Source: Lachnospiraceae bacterium (GTDB lineage: Bacteria; Bacillota; Clostridia; Lachnospirales; Lachnospiraceae). From it: a stretch of DNA of 64,000 nt. Both the position numbers and the translations under genes were made by a program. The stretch is taken from assembly GCA_017503735.1 (NCBI GenBank), contig JAFVSN010000038.1:1-64000 (forward strand), in the 5' to 3' direction. Positions 16,899-26,544 of this stretch are shown here, piece after piece. Under the pieces are notes generated by a model. It saw only the letters and a program-made list of their open reading frames with translations. It had not been told where the DNA came from and did not search any database. Position 1 is the first letter of the stretch, and every line of letters begins with the position of its first letter.

Positions 16899-19127
16899 TT
16901 ATTCTTCCTCTTCTTCCGGAAACTTCTCTCTTAACTTTAACCACAACAATCCCGTAATACAGATGGAAGAATATCCACCGCAAATAATACCTGCCATTAA
17001 CGGAATCGCAAATTCACGAATAGCACTCACTCCGAAAATAACCAGTGCCGCCACCATGAAAAACGTAGTTAAAGACGTGTAAATATTTCTCGAGAAGGTC
17101 TGTACGATACTCTTGTTTACAATATCCAGATATGTTTCCTTCTTCAAACGTTCCTTTATATTCTCTCTGATACGGTCAAATACCACAATGGTCGCATTGA
17201 TGGAATAACCTACAATAGTTAACATACAAGCAATAAAGGTATTGCCTACTCCGATTCGTCCCACGGCGTATACCGCAAGCACAATCAATACATCATGTAA
17301 CAACGCGATGACCGCACTGGCCGCAAATGCCAGATTCGAGAACCGGAACCAGATGTAAATCAACATACATACCGTTGCAACTGTCACCGCCAGAATCGCA
17401 TCCTTCTTCATCTCACCGCTGACCGTACCGCTGATACTCTGCATCTCAATCTCAGCTTCCGATACTCCGTAAGTTGTTACCAGATAATTTACCAACGTAT
17501 TCCGCTCATCTTCCGATAATTCCGTCGTCTTAAGAGTTGCTGCATTCTCATCGTTTACCAGATTTACGACCGCATCTTCGTTAATGGCAGTCTTTACCGC
17601 CTTCTCCAATTCCGCGATGGAAGGTTCTACCGTTTCCGGAAACTTTACCGTCATAGCGGTTCCGCCCTTAAAATCCAAACCGTAGGCCAATATTTCACCT
17701 TTACTGAACTTGCCGAATGCCATACCGGCCACACCGATTAAAATCACCGCAATGGAAATGAATGCGTATTTCTTTCCGTGCTTTACAAAAGCAAATTCCT
17801 TGTACTTTGCTACCTGTCCGTAGTGCTTTTCCTTATCAAAACCTACCTCATACAATCCGTATAAGATAAACCGGGTAACAAACAACGCCGTAAACATGGA
17901 AAGAATAATACCCAGTGCAAGGGTTGTAGCAAAGCCCTTTACCGTACCGGACCCCATGATATACAATACGATTGCCGCAATCAACGTGGTAATGTTTCCG
18001 TCAAAAATCGCAGAAAACGCCTTGGAAAAACCAAGCTTAACGGAAGTTGCCACCGTCTTTCCCACACCGATTTCTTCCTGAATACGGGAGAAAATGATCA
18101 CGTTGGCATCCACCGCCATACCGATGGATAAAATAATACCCGCCAGTCCCGAAAGAGTTAAAGTAATCTCCAACAGATTCAGACAAATTACCATAAGTCC
18201 GATATAAATCGCCAGAGCCATGTCCGCTGCCACACCTGCCACGCGGTAACGAATCGCCATAAACACAAATACTAAAATAACACCGATTAATCCGGCCATC
18301 AAACTGGTATTGATTGCTTCCGCACCAAGATTTGCTCCCACTACGTTGGAACGAAGTTCTTTTAACTCTAACGGAAGAGCTCCTACACGGATCGTAGTGG
18401 CAAGACTACTTGCTTCCTCTGCCGTAAAGTTACCGGAAATCTGTGCCTTTCCGTCAACCAACGGTTCCTGCACAACAGGAGCACTTACAATCTCTCCGTC
18501 ATATACAATGGCAATCGGTTCCCCTACATGTGCCGTGGTCGCCGTGGCAAATTTCGCCTTTCCGGTTTCCTTTAACGTAAGCGATACGATGTTATGGGTT
18601 ATATTATATTCCTGATACCAACCCGGATCCGCGCCCTGAATGTCGGTTCCGTCTAAGATGATATCACCTGCCGCTTTGATTTCCTCCCAGGACTTTGTAA
18701 AGGCATACACCGGCGCACCGGTTTCTTCCTCCTGTCCTATCATCTCAATGTTATCGGTTCCGAGAATAAAGAAAATCTCACCCACACGGCCAAGCTCCTT
18801 TAAAGTAGCCTCCGCATCGGTAGCTCCCGGAATATCTACATTGATCCGGTTGTCTCCTTCTCTATACACCTCAGCTTCCGTCATACCGCTGTCATCCACA
18901 CGTTTCCGAAGCTTATATCTGGTATCCTCCATCTCTTCGTCCGTCGGATCCTCTTTCACCGTTTCATAGGTAATGCTGACACCGCCCGCCAAATCAAGAC
19001 CGAGACGAATTCCTTCCGCACTTCCCTTCTTTTTTGCTCCGATTCCCCACAAGGAAGTAAAAAGCACTGCCGCTCCTACAACCAATGTCAGGAATAATCT
19101 CACGAATCCTTTTGTTTTGTGGTTCAT
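16899..19127 (-). CDS. secDF: Protein translocase SecDF fusion
   Basis: Membrane component that uses the proton gradient to help SecYEG complete export. 742 residues from the ATG at 19127, chosen because MNHKTKGFVRLF begins a normal first transmembrane helix. The longer frame upstream adds a non-membrane leader and has no clear box. The SecD half has RLGLDLAGG near 40, the P1 domain, and helices with GLAGIILSIGMAVDANVIIF. The SecF half starts near 440, with YGLDFKGGTAM and IVGYSINATIVVFDRIREN. Fusion of the two subunits in one chain occurs in Bacillus and many Clostridia. Confidence 0.95.
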   Translation of the reverse strand: MNHKTKGFVRLFLTLVVGAAVLFTSLWGIGAKKKGSAEGIRLGLDLAGGVSITYETVKEDPTDEEMEDTRYKLRKRVDDSGMTEAEVYREGDNRINVDIPGATDAEATLKELGRVGEIFFILGTDNIEMIGQEEETGAPVYAFTKSWEEIKAAGDIILDGTDIQGADPGWYQEYNITHNIVSLTLKETGKAKFATATTAHVGEPIAIVYDGEIVSAPVVQEPLVDGKAQISGNFTAEEASSLATTIRVGALPLELKELRSNVVGANLGAEAINTSLMAGLIGVILVFVFMAIRYRVAGVAADMALAIYIGLMVICLNLLEITLTLSGLAGIILSIGMAVDANVIIFSRIQEEIGVGKTVATSVKLGFSKAFSAIFDGNITTLIAAIVLYIMGSGTVKGFATTLALGIILSMFTALFVTRFILYGLYEVGFDKEKHYGQVAKYKEFAFVKHGKKYAFISIAVILIGVAGMAFGKFSKGEILAYGLDFKGGTAMTVKFPETVEPSIAELEKAVKTAINEDAVVNLVNDENAATLKTTELSEDERNTLVNYLVTTYGVSEAEIEMQSISGTVSGEMKKDAILAVTVATVCMLIYIWFRFSNLAFAASAVIALLHDVLIVLAVYAVGRIGVGNTFIACMLTIVGYSINATIVVFDRIRENIKERLKKETYLDIVNKSIVQTFSRNIYTSLTTFFMVAALVIFGVSAIREFAIPLMAGIICGGYSSICITGLLWLKLREKFPEEEEE

Positions 19128-19323
19128 AGTTTCCCTCTTTTCGTAATACCTTTTTCCGGGGACAAGTTCCCCCGAATCATAAGTATAGCACAGGTCCGCA
19201 ACGAAAGAAAGACTTTTTTGTCTTTTTACTTGCACTTTTTCCGGTTTTATTATAAAATAGTTTTGAAAACCATATGCAACATTTTTTCATGCTACTTTTT
19301 GTCGTTTTAAATAAGGAGGTCCT

Positions 19324-20184
19324 ATGAAATATATTATTTCAACCGATTCTACCGCAGATTTGCCGGCTTCTTACGTAAAAGAACACGGCATTTCCGTTCA
19401 ATTTCTTTCTTATTCTTTCGGCGATACGGTATATGATGCCGAAACCCAGATGGAGCCGCATGCCTTTTACGAGCGTATGCGTTCCGGCGAAATGCCTACC
19501 ACCAATGCCTGCATTCCGGACGAAGTGGAATGTAACTTCGAAACCTATTTAAAAGAAGGCTACGATATTCTTCATATCAGCTTTTCTTCCGGTTTAAGTG
19601 CCAGCCACAACAATGCACGGATTGCGGCAAACGAATTGGCGGAACGTTACCCTGACCGCAAGATTGTTTTAGTGGATTCCTTATGTGCCTCCTTAGGCCA
19701 GGGCTTACTGGTACATTATGCGGTTATGATGAAAGAAAGCGGGAAATCCATGGAAGAAGTGGCTGACTGGCTGGAAGAAAACAAGCTTCACTTATGCCAT
19801 CAGTTTACCGTAGACGATTTGTTCCATTTACATCGCGGAGGACGTGTTTCCAAAACCACCGCCATCCTCGGAACCTTAATTAACGTAAAACCGGTGCTTC
19901 ATGTAGATGATGAAGGACACCTTACTTCCGTCTGCAACGTCAGAGGACGTAAGAAAGCTTTATTGAAACTGGTAGAAAATATGGGTTCCCAGATGGAAGG
20001 GTTCAAAAATGATATTGTTTTCATCAGCCACGGCGACTGTCCGGAGGATGCCGAATTTGTTGCCGCACAGGTTCGTGAAAAATTCGGCATTCAGAATATT
20101 TTAATCGATTACGTCAGTCCGACCATCGGTGCGCATTCCGGCCCTGGCACGGTAGCATTATTCCATCTGGGCCAAAACCGGTAA
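19324..20184 (+). CDS. DegV-family fatty-acid-binding protein
   Basis: 286 residues, typical DegV length. It starts YIISTDSTADLP (first ligand-binding loop), has FSSGLSASHNNAR near 85 and the conserved LHRGGRVSKTTA near 165. The family (FakB-like) binds a fatty acid and, in staphylococci, presents it to the kinase FakA for phospholipid synthesis; here only the binding role is supported. AAGGAGG is four bases from the ATG. Isolated plus-strand gene between minus-strand operons, with its own terminator. Confidence 0.9.
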   Translation: MKYIISTDSTADLPASYVKEHGISVQFLSYSFGDTVYDAETQMEPHAFYERMRSGEMPTTNACIPDEVECNFETYLKEGYDILHISFSSGLSASHNNARIAANELAERYPDRKIVLVDSLCASLGQGLLVHYAVMMKESGKSMEEVADWLEENKLHLCHQFTVDDLFHLHRGGRVSKTTAILGTLINVKPVLHVDDEGHLTSVCNVRGRKKALLKLVENMGSQMEGFKNDIVFISHGDCPEDAEFVAAQVREKFGIQNILIDYVSPTIGAHSGPGTVALFHLGQNR

Positions 20185-20233
20185 TACAAGTTTATTGTCC
20201 GGACAACACAGAACAAATAGTTCCAAACCTTAC

Positions 20234-20271
20234 AAAGGGGAGTCACGCAAACTGCGGGACTCCCCCTTTTT
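20234..20271 (+). terminator. Terminator after the degV-family gene
   Basis: GGGGAGTC pairs with GACTCCCC across a short loop and is followed by CTTTTT on the plus strand. It also lies downstream of the convergent GH39 gene. Confidence 0.8.
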
Positions 20272-20305
20272 CACAATCATTCTATCTTCTTTCACCCGGT
20301 GTTAT

Positions 20306-21841
20306 TTATTCTTCTATCGGATCTTCAATAACCTGCTGTAAGGTTCTCTCGTAAGAATATCCGGTATCACCGGTAATTGCTGCCGGAATCAATTCGAAAT
20401 ACTGCAGAGCATTCTTCTTTAAGTGCAGAGAAACCGAAACCAGACCGGTGCCTTCCTCAAAACGGGTCGTGGTCAGCAACGGTTTTGCGCTCTCCTTAAT
20501 AAGTTCCAACTCTTTTTTCGAAGGATTTGCCGGTTCTCCCAAATCGTGCCATACCTTAAGCGGATTACAGCACTCTTCATCCACCGTCTTCACAAGCAGA
20601 CAATACGGCACACCTTTTTTCACCGGAAGTGCTATGGTGAAATCCAGTTCCTCTCCGGTATTTCGTCCGTCGGCATTCCAAACCAAACCGCGGTATTCAT
20701 CCCCCGGTTTGCGCACTACCACCGCTTCTTCGGAACGGTGTACGCAATCCCCCTTTAACTTTTTAAAGAACGCAAAGGTCCAATACGTCGGCTTCTTTAT
20801 CAAACCGTTTGCCACCAGACCGAAGCCTCCGGAGAACGGTGTAAAAGCCACGCCGTTTTCTTCAAACACATCACCGAAGGTCCAATAGGAATACGAAGCA
20901 TGCTTGTCTCCCAGACGGGACAGCATATGAGCCACATACGCCGCATTCAGATTCGTATCATGGATCGGACACTGCGGAATATAAGACGTATTAAACTCCG
21001 TAATATGAATATCCATTCCCTCAAATTCCGGAAAACTGTCTACAATCTCCCTGGAACGTTCCAACTGGGAAAAGGCATATTCCGGTTCATGCAGATTAAT
21101 ATAACCGTAATGACCGTCCCACTGCGGCATATAACTGGTATAATGATGTCTCGTCACAAAATCAAGCGGCGCATTGTTGCTCTTTACAAATTTCAGGAAA
21201 GAACGGAGCCAGTTTTCATCATCCACACCGCAAATCGCAGGACCCCCGACCTTTAATCCTTCATCCACTGCCTTCACTGCCTGGGCGGTTACCTTATACA
21301 GTTTAAAATACTCCTTCATATCCGCATCTTTCCAAAAGGATGTAAGATTCGGCTCATTCCAAACCTCAATCGGCCAAGTCAGAACTTCCTTTCTGCCGTA
21401 ACGCTTAATCAAATGACGGAGTGTTGCCTGCACCAGTGCAATCCATGCACTGTAATCCTTCGGCGGTGTTACGTTTCCTTTCCAGTAAAACACCGACTGT
21501 TCTCCGGAAGCCATCATCTTTGGCATAAACCCCAGCTCCAGGAACGGACGGATATGTAATTCCTGATACATGTCCATTACCCGGTCAAGATAGGTAAAGT
21601 TGTATTCTACCGTTACTTTTCCGTCTTTCCAGCCCTTTCTGTACTGATAGATTGCCATATCATCGCAAAACAGACCGTGACCGCGAATGTACGAGAAACC
21701 GATTTCGTCCTGTACCAGCTTCAATTGTTCGTAATACTCTCGCTGCAACGCCAGCCCCATTCTTCCGGTACCGATGCAAAAATCCGCTCCGTTCCGGAAC
21801 TTTACCATAGCCCCTTTCTCTACGAAGTACTTTTTCTCCAT
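20306..21841 (-). CDS. Glycoside hydrolase family 39 (beta-xylosidase-like)
   Basis: 511 residues, no signal peptide, so cytoplasmic. GH39 retaining-enzyme marks are visible: the acid/base Glu163 in PIEVWNEPN and the nucleophile Glu282 in DIHITEFNTSY, inside a TIM barrel. A beta-sandwich tail follows (from about 370). Known GH39 activities include beta-xylosidase and alpha-L-iduronidase; the length and lack of secretion favour intracellular xylo-oligosaccharide cleavage. AAAGGGAGGAG lies just before the ATG. It is 48 bases downstream of an SGNH esterase gene, which fits joint processing of acetylated xylan fragments. Confidence 0.88.
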   Translation of the reverse strand: MEKKYFVEKGAMVKFRNGADFCIGTGRMGLALQREYYEQLKLVQDEIGFSYIRGHGLFCDDMAIYQYRKGWKDGKVTVEYNFTYLDRVMDMYQELHIRPFLELGFMPKMMASGEQSVFYWKGNVTPPKDYSAWIALVQATLRHLIKRYGRKEVLTWPIEVWNEPNLTSFWKDADMKEYFKLYKVTAQAVKAVDEGLKVGGPAICGVDDENWLRSFLKFVKSNNAPLDFVTRHHYTSYMPQWDGHYGYINLHEPEYAFSQLERSREIVDSFPEFEGMDIHITEFNTSYIPQCPIHDTNLNAAYVAHMLSRLGDKHASYSYWTFGDVFEENGVAFTPFSGGFGLVANGLIKKPTYWTFAFFKKLKGDCVHRSEEAVVVRKPGDEYRGLVWNADGRNTGEELDFTIALPVKKGVPYCLLVKTVDEECCNPLKVWHDLGEPANPSKKELELIKESAKPLLTTTRFEEGTGLVSVSLHLKKNALQYFELIPAAITGDTGYSYERTLQQVIEDPIEE

Positions 21842-21889
21842 GGTCTCCTCCCTTTCTGTCCGAACCTACGGACCGCATACCTTCGTTCC

Positions 21890-23593
21890 TTACAATGTAT
21901 ACCCAAAGCCTAATATCGTAAAGCTTTTTTCCGCATCTTCCTCTTTCATGGAAATCTCCACCTCATGCTCCGCTGCCTCGTCACTTTCCAACACAACATA
22001 AGCCGTACAATGATCCCATCCGATTTCTAACGGATCCACCGTTCTTGTTACCTTACCGTCGATACGAACCTCTGCTTTTCCAAACATCGGATTGCCGGAA
22101 TCTTTATATACCAACAACAAATCCTTACAAGTAAGGCACATGCGGAACGGTTCTCCCGTACTTCCGGACGGTTTCATCCAGTTATCCGGAAACTCTGCTT
22201 CCGCCTTCGGATTATCATCCTTTTCTACATACTGTAACATTGTATCCTTCTCGGAAAAAACGCCTTCCCGCAAAGACTTCACTGCCGCATGGTTTTTATA
22301 GGTTGCCCGGTCAAAGGCACGCAAAGAACGATACTTTTCTCCGATTGCCGGTGTCCCATCAATCTCTGCATCTTCCGTCTGCTCCGGTGCAGCTTCCGCC
22401 TGTTCCCAGAAATAATCGATACAATCCGTCATAATCCGGTGTCCGTCATTGCTCGGATGGAACAAATCATAGAAAAACTGGCGTTTTGTAATTACCGGCG
22501 TCTCCTCGGAAAACTGCGGTGTTACCGCATTCTTTATACTGATCATCGGTGTTTTCAAGCGAGTTCCCACCGGAATCATGCGTTCCTGCAAGTTGAAATC
22601 ATCCATAAATACGGAGAACAGTAAAATCACCGCCGGATGTCCCGGACCGTCCATTGCCATCCGTACCAGGCTTTCAAAGCAAACACCGTCGGTTTCATCA
22701 CCGGCATCATTTACCGCATACTCTAAAAATACAATATCCGGAACTACCGTCCCCCGACGTAATACATCCAAATCATACCGGGTCAGCCCAAGCTCGGAAC
22801 AGGTTCCGCCTGCTCCCGCTTTTACCAGACGAACATTGTCACCGTTTCCTTTGCCGAAACGCTTCCGGAATGCCAGATAGGATTGATATGCATAACACTC
22901 CGTATGAATCGGCTTTGCACCGGCACCCTGGGTAATGGAACCTCCAAGGTACGCAATGGTCACTTCCTCACCGGCTCTGGCCTTCTTTATTGCCTTTTGT
23001 ACCCGGTACAGATTTCCCGGTTGTATCAAAGAACGTTCAATCATCTCTTTATAACGTTTTGTTCCGAACTCCACCGGCGGGTCCGGAATCATCTCCGGCG
23101 CGGTATAGCCGTCATTCAGATAAAAACATACCGTAAGCTTTGCCGACTCGTGGGACGGGAAAGTAGTAACAAAGGACCCCAGTAAACCGTCCGCTTCATT
23201 TTCCGGATACTCCGAAACGGTAATCTTTACTTCTTTTCCGTTGCACGGTACTTCCGCGCTGTAACAAGTCCCGGCTTTCCCCTGAACCGTAGAAAGACAA
23301 TTTAATTCAAACAATACCGTATCTTCCTGTCTTTCCTTCTTTGTAGCAAGCACCGTAACACCGATACTATGTACCAGTTTACGAAATCCCGCACCGGTAG
23401 GTACAAGATCCAAAACATCCTTCGGCATATCACTACACAATACGGATATCTTCTGCACAATTCTTCCGTTTAAATAACAAATATCCTGAAACTTTCCGTT
23501 TCCTCTCGGGCTGCCGTCAATCACGGCATCTACCATAACATAAACCGCCGGTCTCTTTGCTACCGGGTCTTTTGGTGCTTTCGGTCCTCTCAT
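21890..23593 (-). CDS. SGNH/GDSL-type carbohydrate esterase
   Basis: 567 residues. The first 190 are beta-rich, and the SGNH hydrolase domain runs from about 190 to 400: block I IAYLGGSITQGAG with the nucleophile Ser, block II Gly in KAGAGGTC, block III Asn in LEYAVNDAGD, block V DLFHPSNDGH with catalytic Asp and His. A C-terminal beta domain of about 150 residues follows (possibly carbohydrate-binding). No signal peptide is seen. TAGGAGGTAA precedes the ATG. Likely deacetylates oligosaccharides, working with the GH39 gene directly downstream; the substrate is inferred from context. Confidence 0.82.
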   Translation of the reverse strand: MRGPKAPKDPVAKRPAVYVMVDAVIDGSPRGNGKFQDICYLNGRIVQKISVLCSDMPKDVLDLVPTGAGFRKLVHSIGVTVLATKKERQEDTVLFELNCLSTVQGKAGTCYSAEVPCNGKEVKITVSEYPENEADGLLGSFVTTFPSHESAKLTVCFYLNDGYTAPEMIPDPPVEFGTKRYKEMIERSLIQPGNLYRVQKAIKKARAGEEVTIAYLGGSITQGAGAKPIHTECYAYQSYLAFRKRFGKGNGDNVRLVKAGAGGTCSELGLTRYDLDVLRRGTVVPDIVFLEYAVNDAGDETDGVCFESLVRMAMDGPGHPAVILLFSVFMDDFNLQERMIPVGTRLKTPMISIKNAVTPQFSEETPVITKRQFFYDLFHPSNDGHRIMTDCIDYFWEQAEAAPEQTEDAEIDGTPAIGEKYRSLRAFDRATYKNHAAVKSLREGVFSEKDTMLQYVEKDDNPKAEAEFPDNWMKPSGSTGEPFRMCLTCKDLLLVYKDSGNPMFGKAEVRIDGKVTRTVDPLEIGWDHCTAYVVLESDEAAEHEVEISMKEEDAEKSFTILGFGYTL

Positions 23594-23749
23594 AAGTTAC
23601 CTCCTAAAATAAAACATGTGCTCCCGAAGAACCGCTGTTATGCATCTTTCTTCCTGCACATTCCTAGGAATAAGTATACCTCATTTTTCCTTTTTTGAAA
23701 AGACCGCATGTAAAAATACAAAAAATACAGAAAAAAGAAAAAATACCGC

Positions 23750-23778
23750 TTGACAAACCTATTATTATTTACTATAAT
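23750..23778 (+). promoter_or_regulatory. Consensus promoter of the tRNA-Val/tRNA-Met operon
   Basis: Perfect TTGACA (23750-23755), 17-base spacer and perfect TATAAT (23773-23778), about 32 bases before tRNA-Val. Confidence 0.9.
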
Positions 23779-23810
23779 ATCAAACGTACCGTTTGAACGA
23801 GGAACATTTT

Positions 23811-23883
23811 GGGGTCTTAGCTCAGCTGGGAGAGCATCTGCCTTACAAGCAGAGGGTCATAGGTTCGAGCCCTATAGGCCCCA
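23811..23883 (+). tRNA. tRNA-Val (UAC)
   Basis: 73-base cloverleaf, acceptor GGGGTCT/AGGCCCC, anticodon loop CTTACAA, T-arm ATAGGTTCGAGCCCTAT, discriminator A. Confidence 0.95.
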
Positions 23884-23909
23884 CTCCAAACGGTCACTTA
23901 ACTTCATAT

Positions 23910-23983
23910 GGCGGAATAGCTCAGTTGGCTAGAGCACACGGTTCATACCCGTGGTGTCGAGGGTTCAAATCCCCCTTCCGCTA
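23910..23983 (+). tRNA. tRNA-Met (CAU), elongator type
   Basis: 74 bases, acceptor GGCGGAA/TTCCGCT with a terminal G-U pair, anticodon loop TTCATAC, discriminator A. The T-stem GAGGG/CCCCC has one A-C mismatch. The layout matches elongator tRNA-Met of Firmicutes; a lysidine-modified tRNA-Ile cannot be fully excluded. Its last bases recur in the array downstream. Confidence 0.92.
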
Positions 23984-23991
23984 TTAAGAAA

Positions 23992-24029
23992 AAAGAGAAC
24001 AGACTCCAAAGGAGTTCTGTTCTTTTTTT
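23992..24029 (+). terminator. Terminator after tRNA-Met
   Basis: AGAACAG-ACTCC pairs with GGAGT-CTGTTCT (one bulge), then seven T. The repeat array starts about 30 bases beyond it. Confidence 0.85.
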
Positions 24030-24060
24030 CTTGATATGGAATGACAATTTGAAACAAAGA

Positions 24061-24419
24061 GACACCACGGGTACCGTGGTGTCGAGGGGCGCACGAGGTC
24101 CGGGGGACCTCGGTTTTGCGCCGACCGTAGCGAAGCGAAGACCAAATCCCCCTTCCGCACCTCACTTTGCGCCGACCGAAGCGAAGCGGAGACCAAATCC
24201 CCCTTCCGCACCTCACTTTGCGCCGACCGCAGCGAAGCGTCCCACGACATCCGGTGGATGTCGGTTTTGGGACTGACCGAAGTGAAACGAAGAAGACCAA
24301 ATCCCCCTTCCGCACCTCACTTTGCGCCGACCGTAGCGGAGCGTCCCACGACATCCGGTGGATGTCGGTTTTGGGACTGACCGAAGTGAAACGAAGAAGA
24401 CCAAATCCCCCTTCCGCTA
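24061..24419 (+). repeat. Tandem repeat array carrying copies of the tRNA-Met 3' end
   Basis: It begins with an inverted copy and a direct copy of the tRNA-Met anticodon-arm segment (GACACCACGG / CCGTGGTGTCGAGGG, 24061-24088). Four copies of the tRNA 3' end CAAATCCCCCTTCCGC then follow, at 24143, 24194, 24298 and 24402; the original is at 23966. Between them are the same module types as at 760-1193: hairpins GAGGTCCGGGGGACCTC (24095-24111) and CGACATCCGGTGGATGTCG (24245 and 24349), and tags of the kind CGACCGAAGCGAAGCG. The last copy ends with CTA, which is the complement of the topB stop codon. Confidence 0.8.
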
Positions 24420-26525
24420 TTTCTTGTAATACCCTGCAACTTCCGAAAAACGTCCGTGAAGCATACTCTGGTTGTTCAGTCCTTTTACTCCGTCGGTCAT
24501 TCTTCTTACAAAGCTTTCCAGTTTTCCCATGTACTCTTCGCTGCTGATGCTGCCTTCCGCCACATACGTCAACCCCTTTTCCCAACTTGCGGTTAACTCC
24601 GCATTTAACAAGGAACGGATAGAAGCATTCACCACTTCGTAAACAATCTCTCCCAGTAGCGTAGGTGTAATAATCTGTGTCTTTTTATTTAACGCCAGAT
24701 ATTCAATCTTCACCAGTTTATTTAAAATTTCAGCGCGGGTTGCACTTGTCCCGATTCCGCTGCCCTTTATCTGGGCACGGAGTTCTTCGTCTTCAATGAA
24801 CTGCCCCGCATTTTCCATGGCAAGAATCAAAGAACCGGAATTGTATCGTTTCGGTGCTGCCGTCTCGCCTTCCCGAATGGTAAACAAAGTCACCGGAAGT
24901 TTGCTTCCCTTTTTCATATCCTTTATTGCTTCTAACATTTCGGCACCGCAGGTAAGCTCTCCATCCGCATCCTCTGTTTTGTCGGCTTCCCCTTTTTCCT
25001 TGTCTTCCGGTGCTCCGGCGGACCGTTCCTCCTTTGCGGCAGGCTTTTGATATAACACAAGATATCCTTCCTCTGCCAACACTTTAAAGCTGGCGAAGAA
25101 AGATTCTTCCCCGATTTTCACAGTAACCGCCACTTTTCGATACACCGCCGGCGGATAAAAAATGCTTAAGAACCGCTTCACAATTGCCGCATACACCCTC
25201 TTCGCCGTGGTTGACACGGAAGACAATGCGGAGATTCCCTGTCCCGTGGGTATAATGGCATAATGGTCCGTAATCTGTTTATCGTTTACATACCGGGTCT
25301 TTTCCAATCCCTTATAACTTCCGCTTTGCAGTACCTGTTCCGCAAAACCGGCAGCAGGCGTATAATTTTTCAATCCGCTTATATGTTTCACGATTTCCTT
25401 TGCCACCGCCGTGGAAAGAACTCTTGCATCCGTACGGGGATAAGAAACCAGCTTTTTCTCATACAATTCCTGGACAATCTTAAGCGTTTCATCCGGGCTG
25501 ATTTTAAACAAGCGGGCACACTCATTCTGCAATTCCGCCAGATTAAACAAAAGCGGCGGATTTTTCTTCTCCTGCTTTTTCTCAATCTGCTCCACCACCG
25601 CAGTCAGACCGTCCACACCTCTTTGCGTCGTAATCTGTTTTTCCTTTTCCGTAATTTCTTCAAAAGGCATCTCCCCCGGCACATTTAACGACGTAATCAG
25701 TGCCATGGCATCTTCTTTTTGACGGAATCCGTTTTCCTTATACAACTTCGGCGAATCCTCGTACTTTGAGCCTTTTACTGCGCGAAATTCCGCTTCAAAT
25801 ACCGCTTCGCCTGCAGAAAGCTTTGAAAGCACCCGGTAAAACGGTGTCTTTACAAAAGCACGAATCTCTCTTTCCCTGCGTACCACCATCCCCAGCACAC
25901 AAGTCATCACCCGTCCCACGGAAATTGCCTGATTCTTTTCCGCCTTTAAAAAATTCCGTACCGCAGTTCCGTACTTTAATGTCAATACCCGGGAAAAATT
26001 AATTCCCATCAGGTAATCTTCCTTTGCTCTGAGATATGCCGCATCACTTAAGGCATCATAGGAAGAAAGAGGTTTGGCCTCCCTGATTCCACGCAGAATT
26101 TCCTCTTCGGTCTGGGAATCGATCCAGACACGCTTCCGTTCCTTTTCCGCCGGCACTTCCGCCAATTGATCCACCAGGCGGTAAATATATTCTCCTTCCC
26201 GTCCGGAGTCGGTACAAACATAGATACAATCCACATCTGCCCTGCACAAAAGCCCTTTTACAATCTGAAACTGCTTTGCCACCCCCGGAATTACCTCATA
26301 CAAAAAGTTCTCCGGTAAAAACGGTATCGTTTCCAAACGCCACTGCCGGAGTGCCGGATCGTAACATTCCGGATAACTCATGGTAACCAAATGTCCCACG
26401 CACCAGGTTACGACCGCTTCCGACGCTTCCAGAAAACCGTCTTTCCGCGAAAACTGATAAGGGAGTGCCTTTGCAAACTCCTGGGCCACACTGGGCTTTT
26501 CCGCAATAAACAAACTTTTTCCCAT
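24417..26525 (-). CDS. topB: DNA topoisomerase III (type IA)
   Basis: Relaxes or decatenates DNA by single-strand passage. 702 residues from the ATG at 26525; CAGGAGAG lies about nine bases upstream, and the longer ATG at 26561 would overlap the upstream gene. Toprim motifs: FIAEKPSVAQE at the start and CTDSGREGEYIYRL near 95; active-site Tyr in LVSYPRTDARVLS near 330. A Glu/Lys/Asp-rich insertion near 500-525 is a local peculiarity. There is no C-terminal zinc-finger extension. Its stop codon is supplied by the last repeat of the tRNA-Met array, so the array reaches into the gene's end. Confidence 0.92.
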   Translation of the reverse strand: MGKSLFIAEKPSVAQEFAKALPYQFSRKDGFLEASEAVVTWCVGHLVTMSYPECYDPALRQWRLETIPFLPENFLYEVIPGVAKQFQIVKGLLCRADVDCIYVCTDSGREGEYIYRLVDQLAEVPAEKERKRVWIDSQTEEEILRGIREAKPLSSYDALSDAAYLRAKEDYLMGINFSRVLTLKYGTAVRNFLKAEKNQAISVGRVMTCVLGMVVRREREIRAFVKTPFYRVLSKLSAGEAVFEAEFRAVKGSKYEDSPKLYKENGFRQKEDAMALITSLNVPGEMPFEEITEKEKQITTQRGVDGLTAVVEQIEKKQEKKNPPLLFNLAELQNECARLFKISPDETLKIVQELYEKKLVSYPRTDARVLSTAVAKEIVKHISGLKNYTPAAGFAEQVLQSGSYKGLEKTRYVNDKQITDHYAIIPTGQGISALSSVSTTAKRVYAAIVKRFLSIFYPPAVYRKVAVTVKIGEESFFASFKVLAEEGYLVLYQKPAAKEERSAGAPEDKEKGEADKTEDADGELTCGAEMLEAIKDMKKGSKLPVTLFTIREGETAAPKRYNSGSLILAMENAGQFIEDEELRAQIKGSGIGTSATRAEILNKLVKIEYLALNKKTQIITPTLLGEIVYEVVNASIRSLLNAELTASWEKGLTYVAEGSISSEEYMGKLESFVRRMTDGVKGLNNQSMLHGRFSEVAGYYKK

Positions 26526-26544
26526 AAACCGGACTCTCCTGTTT

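Noticed and set aside
23965-24585. Reading frames through the tRNA-Met array on both strands
   Set aside because: Repetitive translation of the tag and hairpin units, overlapping tRNA-Met and the topB 3' end; no start signals.
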